A DNA stretch of 64,000 bases from Glycomyces sp. L485 (GTDB taxonomy: Bacteria; Actinomycetota; Actinomycetes; Mycobacteriales; Micromonosporaceae), in the NCBI RefSeq assembly GCF_022548875.1, contig NZ_JAKZEW010000003.1, forward strand, positions 172,818-236,817, read 5' to 3'. The notes beneath the pieces were generated by a model, which was not told where the DNA came from, made no database searches, and saw nothing but the letters and a program-made list of their open reading frames with translations. Both the position numbers and the translations under genes were made by a program. Below, piece after piece: positions 16,470-24,398 of the stretch; within the stretch, counting starts at the first letter, position 1, and each line of letters opens with the position of its first letter.

Positions 16470-16640
16470 GCCGAGGGCTTCGCCGAAGACCTCGGCGTAG
16501 GTCGCGCAGGCCTCCCCGTCGGTGATCCCGCCCAGGTGTGCGGTCGTCTCCTCGCGCTCGCCGCCGGCCGGATCGCGGTATACATCATTGAAGTATCGAA
16601 CGCGGACGGCGGATTCGAGGGCGGGTCTCAGGATCGGCAC
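16470..16640 (-). pseudogene. truncated copy of the 20.8-21.2 kb backbone gene
   Basis: Codons for RYFNDVYRDPAGGEREETTAHL and the following GITDGEAC..YAEVFG (16470-16607) match the C-terminal third of the gene at 20783-21169 (SETCIDPYSGEREEMTAHLKG). Nothing of the N-terminal part remains, and the frame then runs on into the iteron array. A short hairpin (CCGAGC at 16423-16428 with GCTCGG at 16433-16438) matches the hairpin after the other copy. It is a decayed fragment. Confidence 0.6.
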
Positions 16641-16717
16641 CGCTCAAGCGCGGGAATCGATGCCCGTTTCGAAGTGATCGGTTGCAGGGCCCCCGGACCA
16701 TGGATCGTCGTCGGGTG

Positions 16718-17698
16718 TCAGTACTTCAAGGCCTTGTCCCAAGAGACTGGCTCTTCGTCCTCCTGGGCGACGACGCGGCGTTTCCCGGCGAGCATCACGA
16801 AGGGCCGTCCGTCTCCGACATCGGGGACGAGTCGAACCGAGATCCACTCGCCCTTCCTGGGAACCGGCAGTTCCAACGTCTTGGCGATGATCGGGTGCTG
16901 CTCTTGATGGCCCAGGATGGCGATGCCCTCTCCCGCCAGGGCTTTGCGGCTGTCACGAATGCGCTTCGCCATGTCGATCTGGACCGCGATGGGTTCGACG
17001 GCGTCACGGTTGACGATCACACCTCGAACCCGGCGGAACAGCTCGGTGACCTTCGCCTGTCCCGAGTTGCACTCGAGAATGATGCGACGATCCTCATCGT
17101 CCATGTGGAGCAGGAGGTTGGGGGGAAGTCTTCCCTCAGGTACCAGCCACTCGATGAATTTTCGGTTCGCGGCGGTGAGCGCCTTCTTGCTGTCCTTGTT
17201 CGATCCGGCGCCCATCAGAGCCTCGTGTGCTCGCAGCAATCCGACGTGAAACCGCTGCTTACGGTCATTGGCGTGGATCAGCAGGCAGACCTGGCCGAAG
17301 GACTCGGTGGGAAAATTCCATCCGAAGGGAAAGACGGAGAACTTCGAGTCGACCTGGTGGCCTGCGATGACGTAGTCCATCGGCTTTTTCCTGCCCGGTA
17401 CATGCAGGCCCTTCGGAATGTCGAACTCCGCCCTGACCAGGATCTCCACCTTGGTTCCGAGGTAGGTCTTCTCGGTCTTCTCGAGATCGTTCATCACGTC
17501 ATAGCGGCCGGTCCGCCTGCCGTCGAGCACCTCGTCGATCGACCGACGGAGGACGGCGCCGAATCGATCTTCGAGGTCGATCTGCGACCGGAACCATTCG
17601 GCGACGTCATCGAGTTCACCATCTTCCGCCGGTTGCGGTCTCTCCGGCTGGGGCGCGTTGTCCGAGTGAGTGTTCTGCACGAACCAACAATGGCACAA
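16718..17698 (-). CDS. NaeI-family type IIE restriction endonuclease
   Basis: 326 residues, similar in length to NaeI (317). The catalytic set can be placed at Glu85 (TKVE), Asp108 (PMDY), Asp117 and Lys119 (VDSKF); the 9- and 2-residue spacings equal those of NaeI (E70, D86, D95, K97). The C-terminal DNA-binding half has LFRRVRGV, GIAILGHQEQ and LPVPRKGEW, all close to NaeI. NaeI cuts GCCGGC and needs a second effector site; the same target is the likely one here. TTG at 17698 is used, or GTG at 17680; neither has a clear binding site. It follows the Vsr and methylase genes in one leftward operon. Confidence 0.9.
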   Translation of the reverse strand: MCHCWFVQNTHSDNAPQPERPQPAEDGELDDVAEWFRSQIDLEDRFGAVLRRSIDEVLDGRRTGRYDVMNDLEKTEKTYLGTKVEILVRAEFDIPKGLHVPGRKKPMDYVIAGHQVDSKFSVFPFGWNFPTESFGQVCLLIHANDRKQRFHVGLLRAHEALMGAGSNKDSKKALTAANRKFIEWLVPEGRLPPNLLLHMDDEDRRIILECNSGQAKVTELFRRVRGVIVNRDAVEPIAVQIDMAKRIRDSRKALAGEGIAILGHQEQHPIIAKTLELPVPRKGEWISVRLVPDVGDGRPFVMLAGKRRVVAQEDEEPVSWDKALKY

Positions 17699-17716
17699 CC
17701 GGGTCAGTCGGGTGGT

Positions 17717-18181
17717 TCACGGATCTCCGGCCGGTCGGCCACCGAGTTCGCTCGAATCTTGTCGGCGCGCCAGGATCAACGCCGCGAGCCGCTCGACGAC
17801 CTCTTCGGGGTGCTCGTGCTCCCATACCCGGAATGCGATCCAGCCGGCCGCGGCGAGTGCCTCATCGGTCTCGCGGTCGCGTTCACCGTTCCGTCGGACC
17901 TTCTCGGCCCAATATTCGGCGTTGGTCTTCGCCACGGTGTGGTGTTCAGGGCAACCGTGCCAGAAGCACCCGTCGAGGAAGACGGCGACCTTGGCTCTGG
18001 TGAACACCATGTCGGCCGTCCGCCGAAGCTTGGGCAAAGGCCGCATCGCGACGCGGTAGCGCAGACCCTTGGCATGGGCGGCTCGACGCAGCCGCAGCTC
18101 GGGTTTGGTATCCCGGCTCTTGTTCGACTGCATGCTTCGCCTGACACCCGGACTCGAAGCCGTCGTCGGTCGCTCTGGCAT
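17717..18181 (-). CDS. vsr: very short patch repair endonuclease
   Basis: 154 residues, normal for Vsr. It begins with the expected NKSRDTKPEL block. The catalytic Asp is Asp57 (RTADMVF) and the FLDGCFWHGC motif (68-77) carries the zinc and active-site residues, followed by NAEYWAEKVRRN. Vsr nicks at T:G mismatches made when 5-methylcytosine deaminates, so it offsets the mutagenic cost of the neighbouring C5-methylase. TTGAGG lies before the ATG at 18181. It sits between the methylase and the NaeI-like endonuclease. Confidence 0.95.
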   Translation of the reverse strand: MPERPTTASSPGVRRSMQSNKSRDTKPELRLRRAAHAKGLRYRVAMRPLPKLRRTADMVFTRAKVAVFLDGCFWHGCPEHHTVAKTNAEYWAEKVRRNGERDRETDEALAAAGWIAFRVWEHEHPEEVVERLAALILARRQDSSELGGRPAGDP

Positions 18182-18210
18182 GGGGTTTCCTCAAAGCCCT
18201 AACGGACGGT

Positions 18211-19290
18211 TCAGTCCTTCGTTGTCTCGTTTGCGAAGGCCACGGCATGGACGTGCTCGGCGATCGCCTTGCCCAACAACGGAGGCACCGCGTTCCCGAT
18301 CTGCCGTGCGACCTCGATCTTGGTCCCCTCGAACACGAATTCGTCGGGGAACGATTGAAGGCGGGCGGCCTCCCGGTGCGTGATGGGGCGGTGGGCCTCA
18401 GGATGGAGATACCGCCCTTTTTCAGGCTTGTAGAACTCGGTCCGGATGGTCACCGACGGACGATCCCACCACAGGCGGCCCATCACGTCCGTTGTACCGG
18501 TCGGTTTATTCCTCCAGCAATTCGGCAGCAGGTCGGGACGGTTCCGAGCCAGATCGAACCGATTGCCGCCCTCGGGGATGGCCTTGTACCGCTCCAACGA
18601 CATCGGGCGGGGATTGCGCTTGATGTGCAGGTCCTGACGTTCGCCGTCCCAGATCACATCATCGGCCTCGGGTTGAGGCGGCAGGTCGGCGATGACGTCC
18701 CGAACCGTCGCGTACGGCGTGCCGTCAGGGGAATCCGGACCGTGCGTGATCGGCGGCGGCCACGGAACGGACTCCACGTCGCGAACCGCGATGAAGATCC
18801 CGCGACGTCGGCTCTGTGGAACTCCGTAGTCGGCGGCGTGCAGCGCCCCGTAGGCGAAGCCGTAATCGCGGAGGACCTTGTCCGTTTCCATCAGCTCCAA
18901 CAGTTTCGCGAACTGCGCCGAACGTTGGAACTCGGGAACGTTCTCGATTACGAACGCCTTCGGGCGGACCTCGCGAACGGCTGTCAGGTAATGGCGCCAC
19001 AGCTCGTTCAGCTGTGCTCGGGACACGTCGTCCCGGTCGCGCCCGAGGGGAGAGAACCCCTGACAGGGTGGTCCACCGACGATCACATCGGCTTCAGGGT
19101 ACTGGGTCACCAGTTCGATGGTCCCGGCGTTGACCTCGCAACCGAAGTTCCGTTTGAAGGTGCGTGCCGCGGCTTGATCGTTCTCGACGGCGAATATCGA
19201 CTCATAGCCGACCCCTGCGAGATCGAAGCCGAGGCTCAGGCCTCCGGCGCCCGCGAACAGATCAATTGTCCGTATCGACTCAACACTCAC
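18211..19290 (-). CDS. DNA (cytosine-5) methyltransferase of the NaeI-like system
   Basis: 359 residues. Motif I DLFAGAGGLSLGF (10-22), motif IV GGPPCQGFSP with catalytic Cys76, motif VI ENV (116-118), motif VIII (QSRRRGIFIAV) and motifs IX/X (REAARLQSFPDEF, QIGNAVPP) are all present. It should protect the target of the neighbouring endonuclease, presumably GCCGGC. It starts with GTG at 19290 about 100 bases from a 7-bp palindrome that probably regulates it. The order methylase, vsr, endonuclease lets methylation be established first. Confidence 0.95.
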   Translation of the reverse strand: MSVESIRTIDLFAGAGGLSLGFDLAGVGYESIFAVENDQAAARTFKRNFGCEVNAGTIELVTQYPEADVIVGGPPCQGFSPLGRDRDDVSRAQLNELWRHYLTAVREVRPKAFVIENVPEFQRSAQFAKLLELMETDKVLRDYGFAYGALHAADYGVPQSRRRGIFIAVRDVESVPWPPPITHGPDSPDGTPYATVRDVIADLPPQPEADDVIWDGERQDLHIKRNPRPMSLERYKAIPEGGNRFDLARNRPDLLPNCWRNKPTGTTDVMGRLWWDRPSVTIRTEFYKPEKGRYLHPEAHRPITHREAARLQSFPDEFVFEGTKIEVARQIGNAVPPLLGKAIAEHVHAVAFANETTKD

Positions 19291-19393
19291 AGTGACCGCC
19301 CCCGTCGCGATTGCCCGTCGGTGGCGATCATACGGATCGGCGCCGACAACTCGGCCTGGAGCAGTCTCGTGATCATGGCCGTCATCCTACATC

Positions 19394-19408
19394 AGGTGTA
19401 ATACACCT
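19394..19408. promoter_or_regulatory. palindromic operator AGGTGTA-A-TACACCT
   Basis: Perfect 7-bp arms around a single A, between the divergent methylase (start 19290) and the small regulator (start 19505). On the minus strand it lies just before TAGGAT (19384-19389), a plausible -10 for the methylase promoter. A control protein bound here could repress or time both directions. Confidence 0.6.
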
Positions 19409-19504
19409 TTTATGCACGTGCCCGTTGATCGATGTGTGCCACACGACGTACGCGCGTTGTTAGTCATCGTCGTACGAATTCTCGAACCGGCGTGGCAGTA
19501 CTCT

Positions 19505-19720
19505 ATGGGCATGCCGAATCAGCCCAAGACCCCTGCGCGGACGTGCCGGATCTCGGACGATGAATGGAGGCGTCTGGGTGAGTGCGCCGAGACGCTTGGA
19601 CGATCGCGCGGCGAGATCGTTCGCGACTTGGTTCGCTGGTATCTGAGCGGCGGGGACATCGCGCCACCGGTGCGCCCGGCTCGAATGAATGGACCGCCCT
19701 CCAAAGCGGGAACAGGTTGA
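19505..19720 (+). CDS. small ribbon-helix-helix-like regulator beside the restriction island
   Basis: About 71 residues (ATG at 19505; ATG at 19511 also possible). The core TCRISDDEWRRLGECAETLGRSRGEIVRDLVRWYLSGG is typical of an RHH or Arc/CopG-like fold: a strand followed by two helices. It diverges from the methylase with the palindrome at 19394-19408 between them, so it is a candidate control protein for the restriction-modification operon. The family call is by pattern only. Bases 19721-19915 downstream hold nothing I can support. Confidence 0.6.
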   Translation: MGMPNQPKTPARTCRISDDEWRRLGECAETLGRSRGEIVRDLVRWYLSGGDIAPPVRPARMNGPPSKAGTG

Positions 19721-19915
19721 AAGTGGATGCCGGAGACTTCGTTCCGGCGTATCTCCGACGGCAGCACTGTACGGGAGACAGGGACATTCGTCATCACCGA
19801 GTTGCAGCGGCGGTGAGCGTTCGCCTCCTCGTCGGGAGGACGGTCCTTCGCCCGGCCCCGATACCGTGATCGAACGTGCCGAGTTCCCGACGCTCCTTCA
19901 TTGATGCGAGCATGG

Positions 19916-20548
19916 TCAGGCGCGGAGCCGGTTGAGCTTTGCAAGCAGGGCCTCGCAGTCAGCGACACGCCGCTGGTTGTATCCGGGATCTTGAGGGTCG
20001 CCGGGGGCGTCGCCCGCCTTGTGGTCGTGGATATCGAGAGTGACCATCTGCCGCAGCAGATCCACTTCGTAATCGGTGATCACGAGGGTGAGCAGCGGAG
20101 CCTCCGCCGTCGTGGGCCGCGCTGCTTCGGCGTCCTCCCGAACGACGGCACCATCGCGAACGAAGACCTTGTACTCCCCGTCCGGCCTCTGAACGTAGAG
20201 GGTCTGTTCGAAGCGACGAGCGGTGCCGTCGGGAGCGGTCCCGAAGTCGGTCACTATATTTCGCAGCTCGGCCTCGATCTCCGTGTCACGGTGCTCCTCC
20301 GCCAACGGGTCGGCCTGTACGGCGATGCCTCGATGGCAAGGTCTGCCATTCGCGTCGAGATCCGGAATCATCGCGATGCCGATCATTCCGTTCTCGCCGA
20401 CCTTCACGAAGTACCCGTCACCTATCCGCCCGTCGTCCGCCCAGGTGACCTTCCGGTATTCTCCGTCCGCGATCTTGGCCTCGACCTCCGCTTCGGTGAT
20501 GGCCGGCTCGACGTCGATCGCTTCGTATACATAGATGTCTTCGCTCAT
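19916..20548 (-). CDS. hypothetical protein, acidic, 210 residues
   Basis: Not recognised. It starts MSEDIYVYEAIDVEPAI and is strongly acidic, with a compact beta-rich first half (VKVGENGMIGIAMIPDLDANGR) and a C-terminal helical region (VDLLRQMVTLDIHDHK, CEALLAKLNRLRA). It has no signal or membrane segment. It lies at the right side of the restriction island, transcribed leftwards like the rest. It could be an island gene or backbone. Bases 20549-20746 upstream carry no gene. Confidence 0.6.
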   Translation of the reverse strand: MSEDIYVYEAIDVEPAITEAEVEAKIADGEYRKVTWADDGRIGDGYFVKVGENGMIGIAMIPDLDANGRPCHRGIAVQADPLAEEHRDTEIEAELRNIVTDFGTAPDGTARRFEQTLYVQRPDGEYKVFVRDGAVVREDAEAARPTTAEAPLLTLVITDYEVDLLRQMVTLDIHDHKAGDAPGDPQDPGYNQRRVADCEALLAKLNRLRA

Positions 20549-20746
20549 GATTCGTCCTCAAGATGATGTTCAGGTGCTTCGAAGTCTATTGGTTCAGTAG
20601 TTCACGGGCAGTTCTGTGCATCTACAGCGGATCGGGAATGCGGCGGGGGACACAGCCTGGAGGTCATGCGAGGCCACGGCCTCCGGCCATGGGGCATTTT
20701 GCCTGTTCGCCGGGAGCCTGACCGCTGCGTTTCACCGATGAGAGAC

Positions 20747-20774
20747 GGTGTCCCGAGCTTGGGCTCGGGACACC
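20747..20774 (-). terminator. hairpin after the broken backbone gene
   Basis: A perfect 12-bp stem (20747-20758 with 20763-20774) and TTGG loop, nine bases past the stop of the gene at 20783. A shorter version of the same hairpin follows the paralogous fragment at 16.4 kb. No T tract is seen. Confidence 0.65.
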
Positions 20775-20782
20775 GGTGGAGA

Positions 20783-21169
20783 CTACGTCGAGAGCTTGCC
20801 GAAGACCTCGGTGCAGATCGCGCGGGCCTCCTCATCGGTGAGCCCTTTGAGATGCGCGGTCATCTCCTCGCGTTCACCGCTGTACGGGTCGATGCACGTC
20901 TCCGATGAGTACCAGGTTCGGGCGTCGATGCAGTCGGGCGGCCCCTAGACGGAGGCCTCGATGGCGGCGAAGTAGCAGCTGCCGAGACTACGGTTGCCGG
21001 ACAGGAATGCGGCGGCGGCCGCGATGGGGTCCTTTACGTCGTCCTCGGCGATGTCGATGAAGGCGACGTGCTCTGCCTCTTCGGTTTTCAGTTCGGGTTC
21101 GTCGGCGTCGTCCTCCCAGGGGAGATAGGTCCGTCGCCAGACGGTGATCGTGAGCTACTCAGCGTTCAT
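20783..21169 (-). pseudogene. backbone gene with two in-frame amber codons
   Basis: From the ATG at 21169 a 128-codon frame runs to TAG at 20783. It is interrupted only by TAG at codon 5 (21155-21157) and codon 75 (20945-20947). Between them it reads as a good protein: LTITVWRRTYLPWEDDADEP, then FIDIAEDDVKDPIAAAAAFL, then after the second stop DARTWYSSETCIDPYSG and EREEMTAHLKGLTDEEA. Both ambers are explained by CAG to TAG changes. It follows the 21179 gene and has the same orientation as the operon. It is most likely a recently inactivated gene; readthrough or suppression is the alternative. Confidence 0.7.
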
Positions 21170-21178
21170 GCCGGTCTC

Positions 21179-21952
21179 CTAGACGGTGAAGACGACACGG
21201 CCGGGGCACCAGCCGATCGGGCAGTCGATGGTGTTGTCGCGATGGCCGGTGGCGTCCTCGTAGTGCCATTCGAGGTCGTTGCCGACGTCGTCGGGATCGG
21301 GGTTGAACCACCACGATCCGGCGCAGGCGATCCAGGACCGATTGCAGGAAGAGCAGTCGGCGCTGATCTGCCAGGCATCGAATCCTTCGATGTCGGCCAG
21401 GGCTTCGACGGTGATTTCGCCGGGACAGGCCCAGATGCCGTGAAGGTGGGCCCGGGTTCCGGCGGCGGTGATGATCTCGCAGAACAGGTAGCGGCCCGCC
21501 GGGATCGGGTACCGGTCGAGTATGACGGCCCTCGATGCTCCGTCGTCCTCGTCGATGACGGTGGCGGCGGTGAGAGTGCAGGGGACGGAGAGCGTCAACA
21601 GGCTGAGTCTGCGCGAGTCGTCGAGGAAGGAGAGCCCGGTGGTGTCGTCCCAAACCGTCTCGGCACCGGCGTGGAACCCGAGCGCTGTCAGCTCGCGGGC
21701 GAAGGCGTGCAGGCCGGTGCGGTCGAGGACGTGCCTGCTCGGGGGCTGCCGGCCGCCACCGGTGTCGAGGTCGTTTTCGGTGAGGGCCTGCCCCGGTGGG
21801 GTGGCGAACAGGCATGCGGGATGCTGCCAGGCTTCGGCCAAGGACTCGGCGGGAGCGGCGTGCAGGTGGTGGACGGCGTGGTCGAGGGTGGCGGTCGCGG
21901 CGACGGTGAGGCAGTACGCCTCGGCGGTGACGATGGAAGGTTCGCTGGACAT
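21179..21952 (-). CDS. hypothetical element backbone protein, 257 residues
   Basis: Not recognised. A cysteine cluster (SADCSSCNRSWIACAGSWW, then DCPIGWCPG near the end) could bind zinc. The middle (CEIITAAGTRAHLHGIWACPGEITVEALADI) looks globular. An AAAGG site lies nine bases before the ATG at 21952. It is the last intact gene of the leftward 29922-21179 run and is followed by the amber-broken gene. Similar Cys-rich proteins are common on actinomycete conjugative elements, without known function. Confidence 0.65.
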   Translation of the reverse strand: MSSEPSIVTAEAYCLTVAATATLDHAVHHLHAAPAESLAEAWQHPACLFATPPGQALTENDLDTGGGRQPPSRHVLDRTGLHAFARELTALGFHAGAETVWDDTTGLSFLDDSRRLSLLTLSVPCTLTAATVIDEDDGASRAVILDRYPIPAGRYLFCEIITAAGTRAHLHGIWACPGEITVEALADIEGFDAWQISADCSSCNRSWIACAGSWWFNPDPDDVGNDLEWHYEDATGHRDNTIDCPIGWCPGRVVFTV

Positions 21953-22046
21953 GCTGATAGGCCTTTCAAAAGACGGTGGCGATGGACGTGCGTGAACGCC
22001 GCCCCGCGGTCCAGGCGGGGCGTCGCGTCAGGAATGGAGGGGCGGG

Positions 22047-22784
22047 TCAGGCGGGCGGTTCGGGCCCGGCGGTCTCACGGGCGTTCCGGTCGGGGCGCCA
22101 GGAGTTGTGGACGATCACCGGCTCTGTCGGCCCCCGGAAGACGAGTTCGGAGACCTGCTCATCGTCCCCGCAGACTTCGACGGAGAGCCCGCCGTGCTCG
22201 TCCGGTTCGGGGTCGGCGGTGACGGTAAAGGGCCACTGCCAAGCCGGGTCGGTGGCCTCGTCACCGACGACCAGATGGCGGTAGACGGTGAGCCGGTCGG
22301 GCCAGTGGCATCCACACGAGCACGGGCAGGGCCGGTCGTCGCAGTCTCGTCCGGGGCACCGGTTATGAGCGGCGACGCAAGGAGATTCGGCACCGGGACC
22401 GGGGAGGCGTTGCTCGGACAAGGCGATGGGGACGGTACCCCGGTCGTCGGTGAGCAGCAGCAGGGCGCGGACGCCTTCGGCGGTGATCTCCCGGATGCCG
22501 GTGAGGGTGAACGGGACGGGCTTGGTGCGGTAGGGCTTGGCGCGACTCAGCCACAGGGTCGGCTCAGCTGCGCCGGTGGCGGCGATCAGGCCGGAGCCCA
22601 GGTAGTTGAGCGCGAGCATGCGGCGGGATGCGGCGGCGCTGGGGCGCACGGTGGTGCTGTGCCATCGGATTTGGGCGGCGGCGCGGCTGACCGTCCGGTA
22701 TAGCGCCGGGTCGCGGTCCCAGACGGTGTCGGTGGCGAGCCAGTTGAAACCGGCCGGTTCGGTGGCGATGATGTCGTGGCGCAT
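22047..22784 (-). CDS. hypothetical element protein with a Cys-rich centre
   Basis: 245 residues from the ATG at 22784 (MRHDIIATEPAGFNWLATD); the open frame upstream is only antisense noise. A cluster CPGRDCDDRPCPCSCGCHWP (about residues 148-167) may bind metal. The N-terminal half contains VRPSAAASRRMLALNYLGSG. No family recognised. It lies in the leftward backbone run, spaced 74 bases from the next gene upstream. Confidence 0.65.
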   Translation of the reverse strand: MRHDIIATEPAGFNWLATDTVWDRDPALYRTVSRAAAQIRWHSTTVRPSAAASRRMLALNYLGSGLIAATGAAEPTLWLSRAKPYRTKPVPFTLTGIREITAEGVRALLLLTDDRGTVPIALSEQRLPGPGAESPCVAAHNRCPGRDCDDRPCPCSCGCHWPDRLTVYRHLVVGDEATDPAWQWPFTVTADPEPDEHGGLSVEVCGDDEQVSELVFRGPTEPVIVHNSWRPDRNARETAGPEPPA

Positions 22785-22858
22785 GGGGGCGGGTCCTTTC
22801 TCAGGTAGCGGAAACGCCCGCCGAGCGGTCGGCTCGGCGGGCGTGCGCGGGGTGGCAG

Positions 22859-23533
22859 TTATGTCTTGGTGGTGGTGTCGTTCGCGGAATCGGCTTCCTC
22901 GGAGCGTGGGCCGGGTGGTGGGGCGAGCCGGTAGAGGTGGGCGTCGTAGCCGACGGCGCGGAGGCGTTCGAGGGCCTGGTAGTCGTCGAGGATGCCGCGA
23001 TGCAGGCGCGTCATACGCTTGCGGCGCTCGGCTTGCCAGCGGCCGAGTCCTCGACTGGTGGCGTTGATGCAGTGGACGAGGTATTCGGGGTCGCGTCGGA
23101 CCCAGTGGAGGGCGACGAAACGCAGGAGCGTGGTGGCGCTCTCCCTGGTCCGGTCCGGCAGGTTCCAGCTGAGGAATCCGCCGCACCGGTCCGCGTCGGC
23201 CAGCAGCAGCGGGTGGAAGTACGTGCTCGTCTGGTGACGGGCGATCTCGACGCCGTTGACGGTCAAGGGGTCGTCCAAGTCCTTGCGGTCGACGAAGTTG
23301 TAGTGCCGCCGGTGCGGGTCGCCGTGGCCGAGGAGCACGTGGACGTCGCAGTCTTCGAGGACCGGCGGGTGGTCGAACGCGGGTTCGGCCTCGGCCCAAA
23401 CGGTGACCGTGCCGCTGATGCGCGGCCCGTCGAGCCGGTAGCAGGTGGCCGGGAGCGTCCAGTCGTCGTGGAAGTCGGCGCGGGTGCGGCCCAGTTGCGG
23501 GGCCGACCGGCTGGTGATGGTGATGCGTCCCAA
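22859..23533 (-). CDS. hypothetical element protein, 224 residues
   Basis: Not recognised. TTG at 23533 was chosen because GGAGG lies five bases before it; an earlier TTG at 23545 overlaps that site. The protein starts LGRITITSRSAPQLGRTRADF and has an aromatic/His-rich centre (HGDPHRRHYNFVDRKDLDD) and a basic helix (RKRMTRLHRGILDDYQALERL). No signal or membrane segments. It is part of the leftward backbone run. Confidence 0.6.
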   Translation of the reverse strand: MGRITITSRSAPQLGRTRADFHDDWTLPATCYRLDGPRISGTVTVWAEAEPAFDHPPVLEDCDVHVLLGHGDPHRRHYNFVDRKDLDDPLTVNGVEIARHQTSTYFHPLLLADADRCGGFLSWNLPDRTRESATTLLRFVALHWVRRDPEYLVHCINATSRGLGRWQAERRKRMTRLHRGILDDYQALERLRAVGYDAHLYRLAPPPGPRSEEADSANDTTTKT

Positions 23534-23587
23534 CGATGCCTCCAAACAGGGGAAGGCGGGGCCGCGACATACGCGGCCCCGCCGGGT

Positions 23588-24322
23588 TCAGTCGAATTCG
23601 AGGACGGTGCCCTCGTCGATCCCGCTCCGGTCCCTGGCGGGTCGGGCTTGGGTGCGGTCGGCCTTCACTGAGGTCCGGGCCTCGGCGAGGCGCTGCGCTA
23701 GGGCGCTGAGCGCCGCCGGGGAGCGCGGGTCGTCGGCAGCGACGGTGACGGCGCCCGCTTCGGTGTCGAGCTCGGCGCTCACCGTCCCGTCGCTGGTCGC
23801 GTTGTCGACGACCGACAGACCGAGCTTGCCGGCCTCGCGGTCGAGCCGTTCGCGCCAGATCGCGGACGGGTCCGCCTCGGCATCGGTCGCGGCGTCGGGA
23901 TCGGGAACCAGGTCGGCCTGTTCCTCGGTCTGGCTCAGCTCGAACACGGCCTTCGTCCGAAACAGGGTCGAACCCTCGTCGCCGTCGGCGTCCGCGTCGG
24001 CCTTGTGCGCCTTCGTCTGCTGGATCGGGTAGACGATCCGCAGGACCGCCCTGGTGCCCTTGCGGATGGTCCTGCCGCGTTCCTTCCAGCCGCGGCCGGT
24101 GTCGATGTCAGTCAGCTCGATCCCGGCCTCTTCGGCCTGGTGGGCGAGCATCATCAGGTTGCGGGGGCTGTAGGCGGCCAGTTTCGGCGACCGGAGCGCG
24201 AGCGCCGTCGCCCGTTCCCCGGCGTCCGGTGCCGCCAGGGCGGCGTCAGCGGCTTCGGCGAGTGCCTGGTCGCGGGCCCTGAACTCGGCCTTCTCTTCGT
24301 CGGTGTACTGCTTGCGTCCCAT
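23588..24322 (-). CDS. ArdC-like N-terminal domain protein (antirestriction / ssDNA binding)
   Basis: 244 residues. The central part YSPRNLMMLAHQ (about 55-66), GRGWKERGRTIRKGTRAVLR and the later VFELSQTE match the DUF1738/ArdC N-terminal domain found on conjugative plasmids, where it binds single-stranded DNA and can protect incoming DNA from restriction. The metallopeptidase domain of full ArdC is missing; the C-terminal half is acidic and variable. GGAGGAACACG precedes the ATG at 24322. Its role is probably early establishment in the recipient. Confidence 0.75.
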   Translation of the reverse strand: MGRKQYTDEEKAEFRARDQALAEAADAALAAPDAGERATALALRSPKLAAYSPRNLMMLAHQAEEAGIELTDIDTGRGWKERGRTIRKGTRAVLRIVYPIQQTKAHKADADADGDEGSTLFRTKAVFELSQTEEQADLVPDPDAATDAEADPSAIWRERLDREAGKLGLSVVDNATSDGTVSAELDTEAGAVTVAADDPRSPAALSALAQRLAEARTSVKADRTQARPARDRSGIDEGTVLEFD

Positions 24323-24398
24323 CGTGTTCCTCCTTTTCGGGACGGCGCAGGGCCGATAGCGGATCGCTATCGGCCCTGCGTGTGCGGGTGGTGTCGGT

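Noticed and set aside
16423..20774. Repeats flanking the restriction island taken as a fresh insertion duplication.
   Set aside because: The two copies differ at about one base in five and in extent, so they are old paralogues and not target-site duplications.
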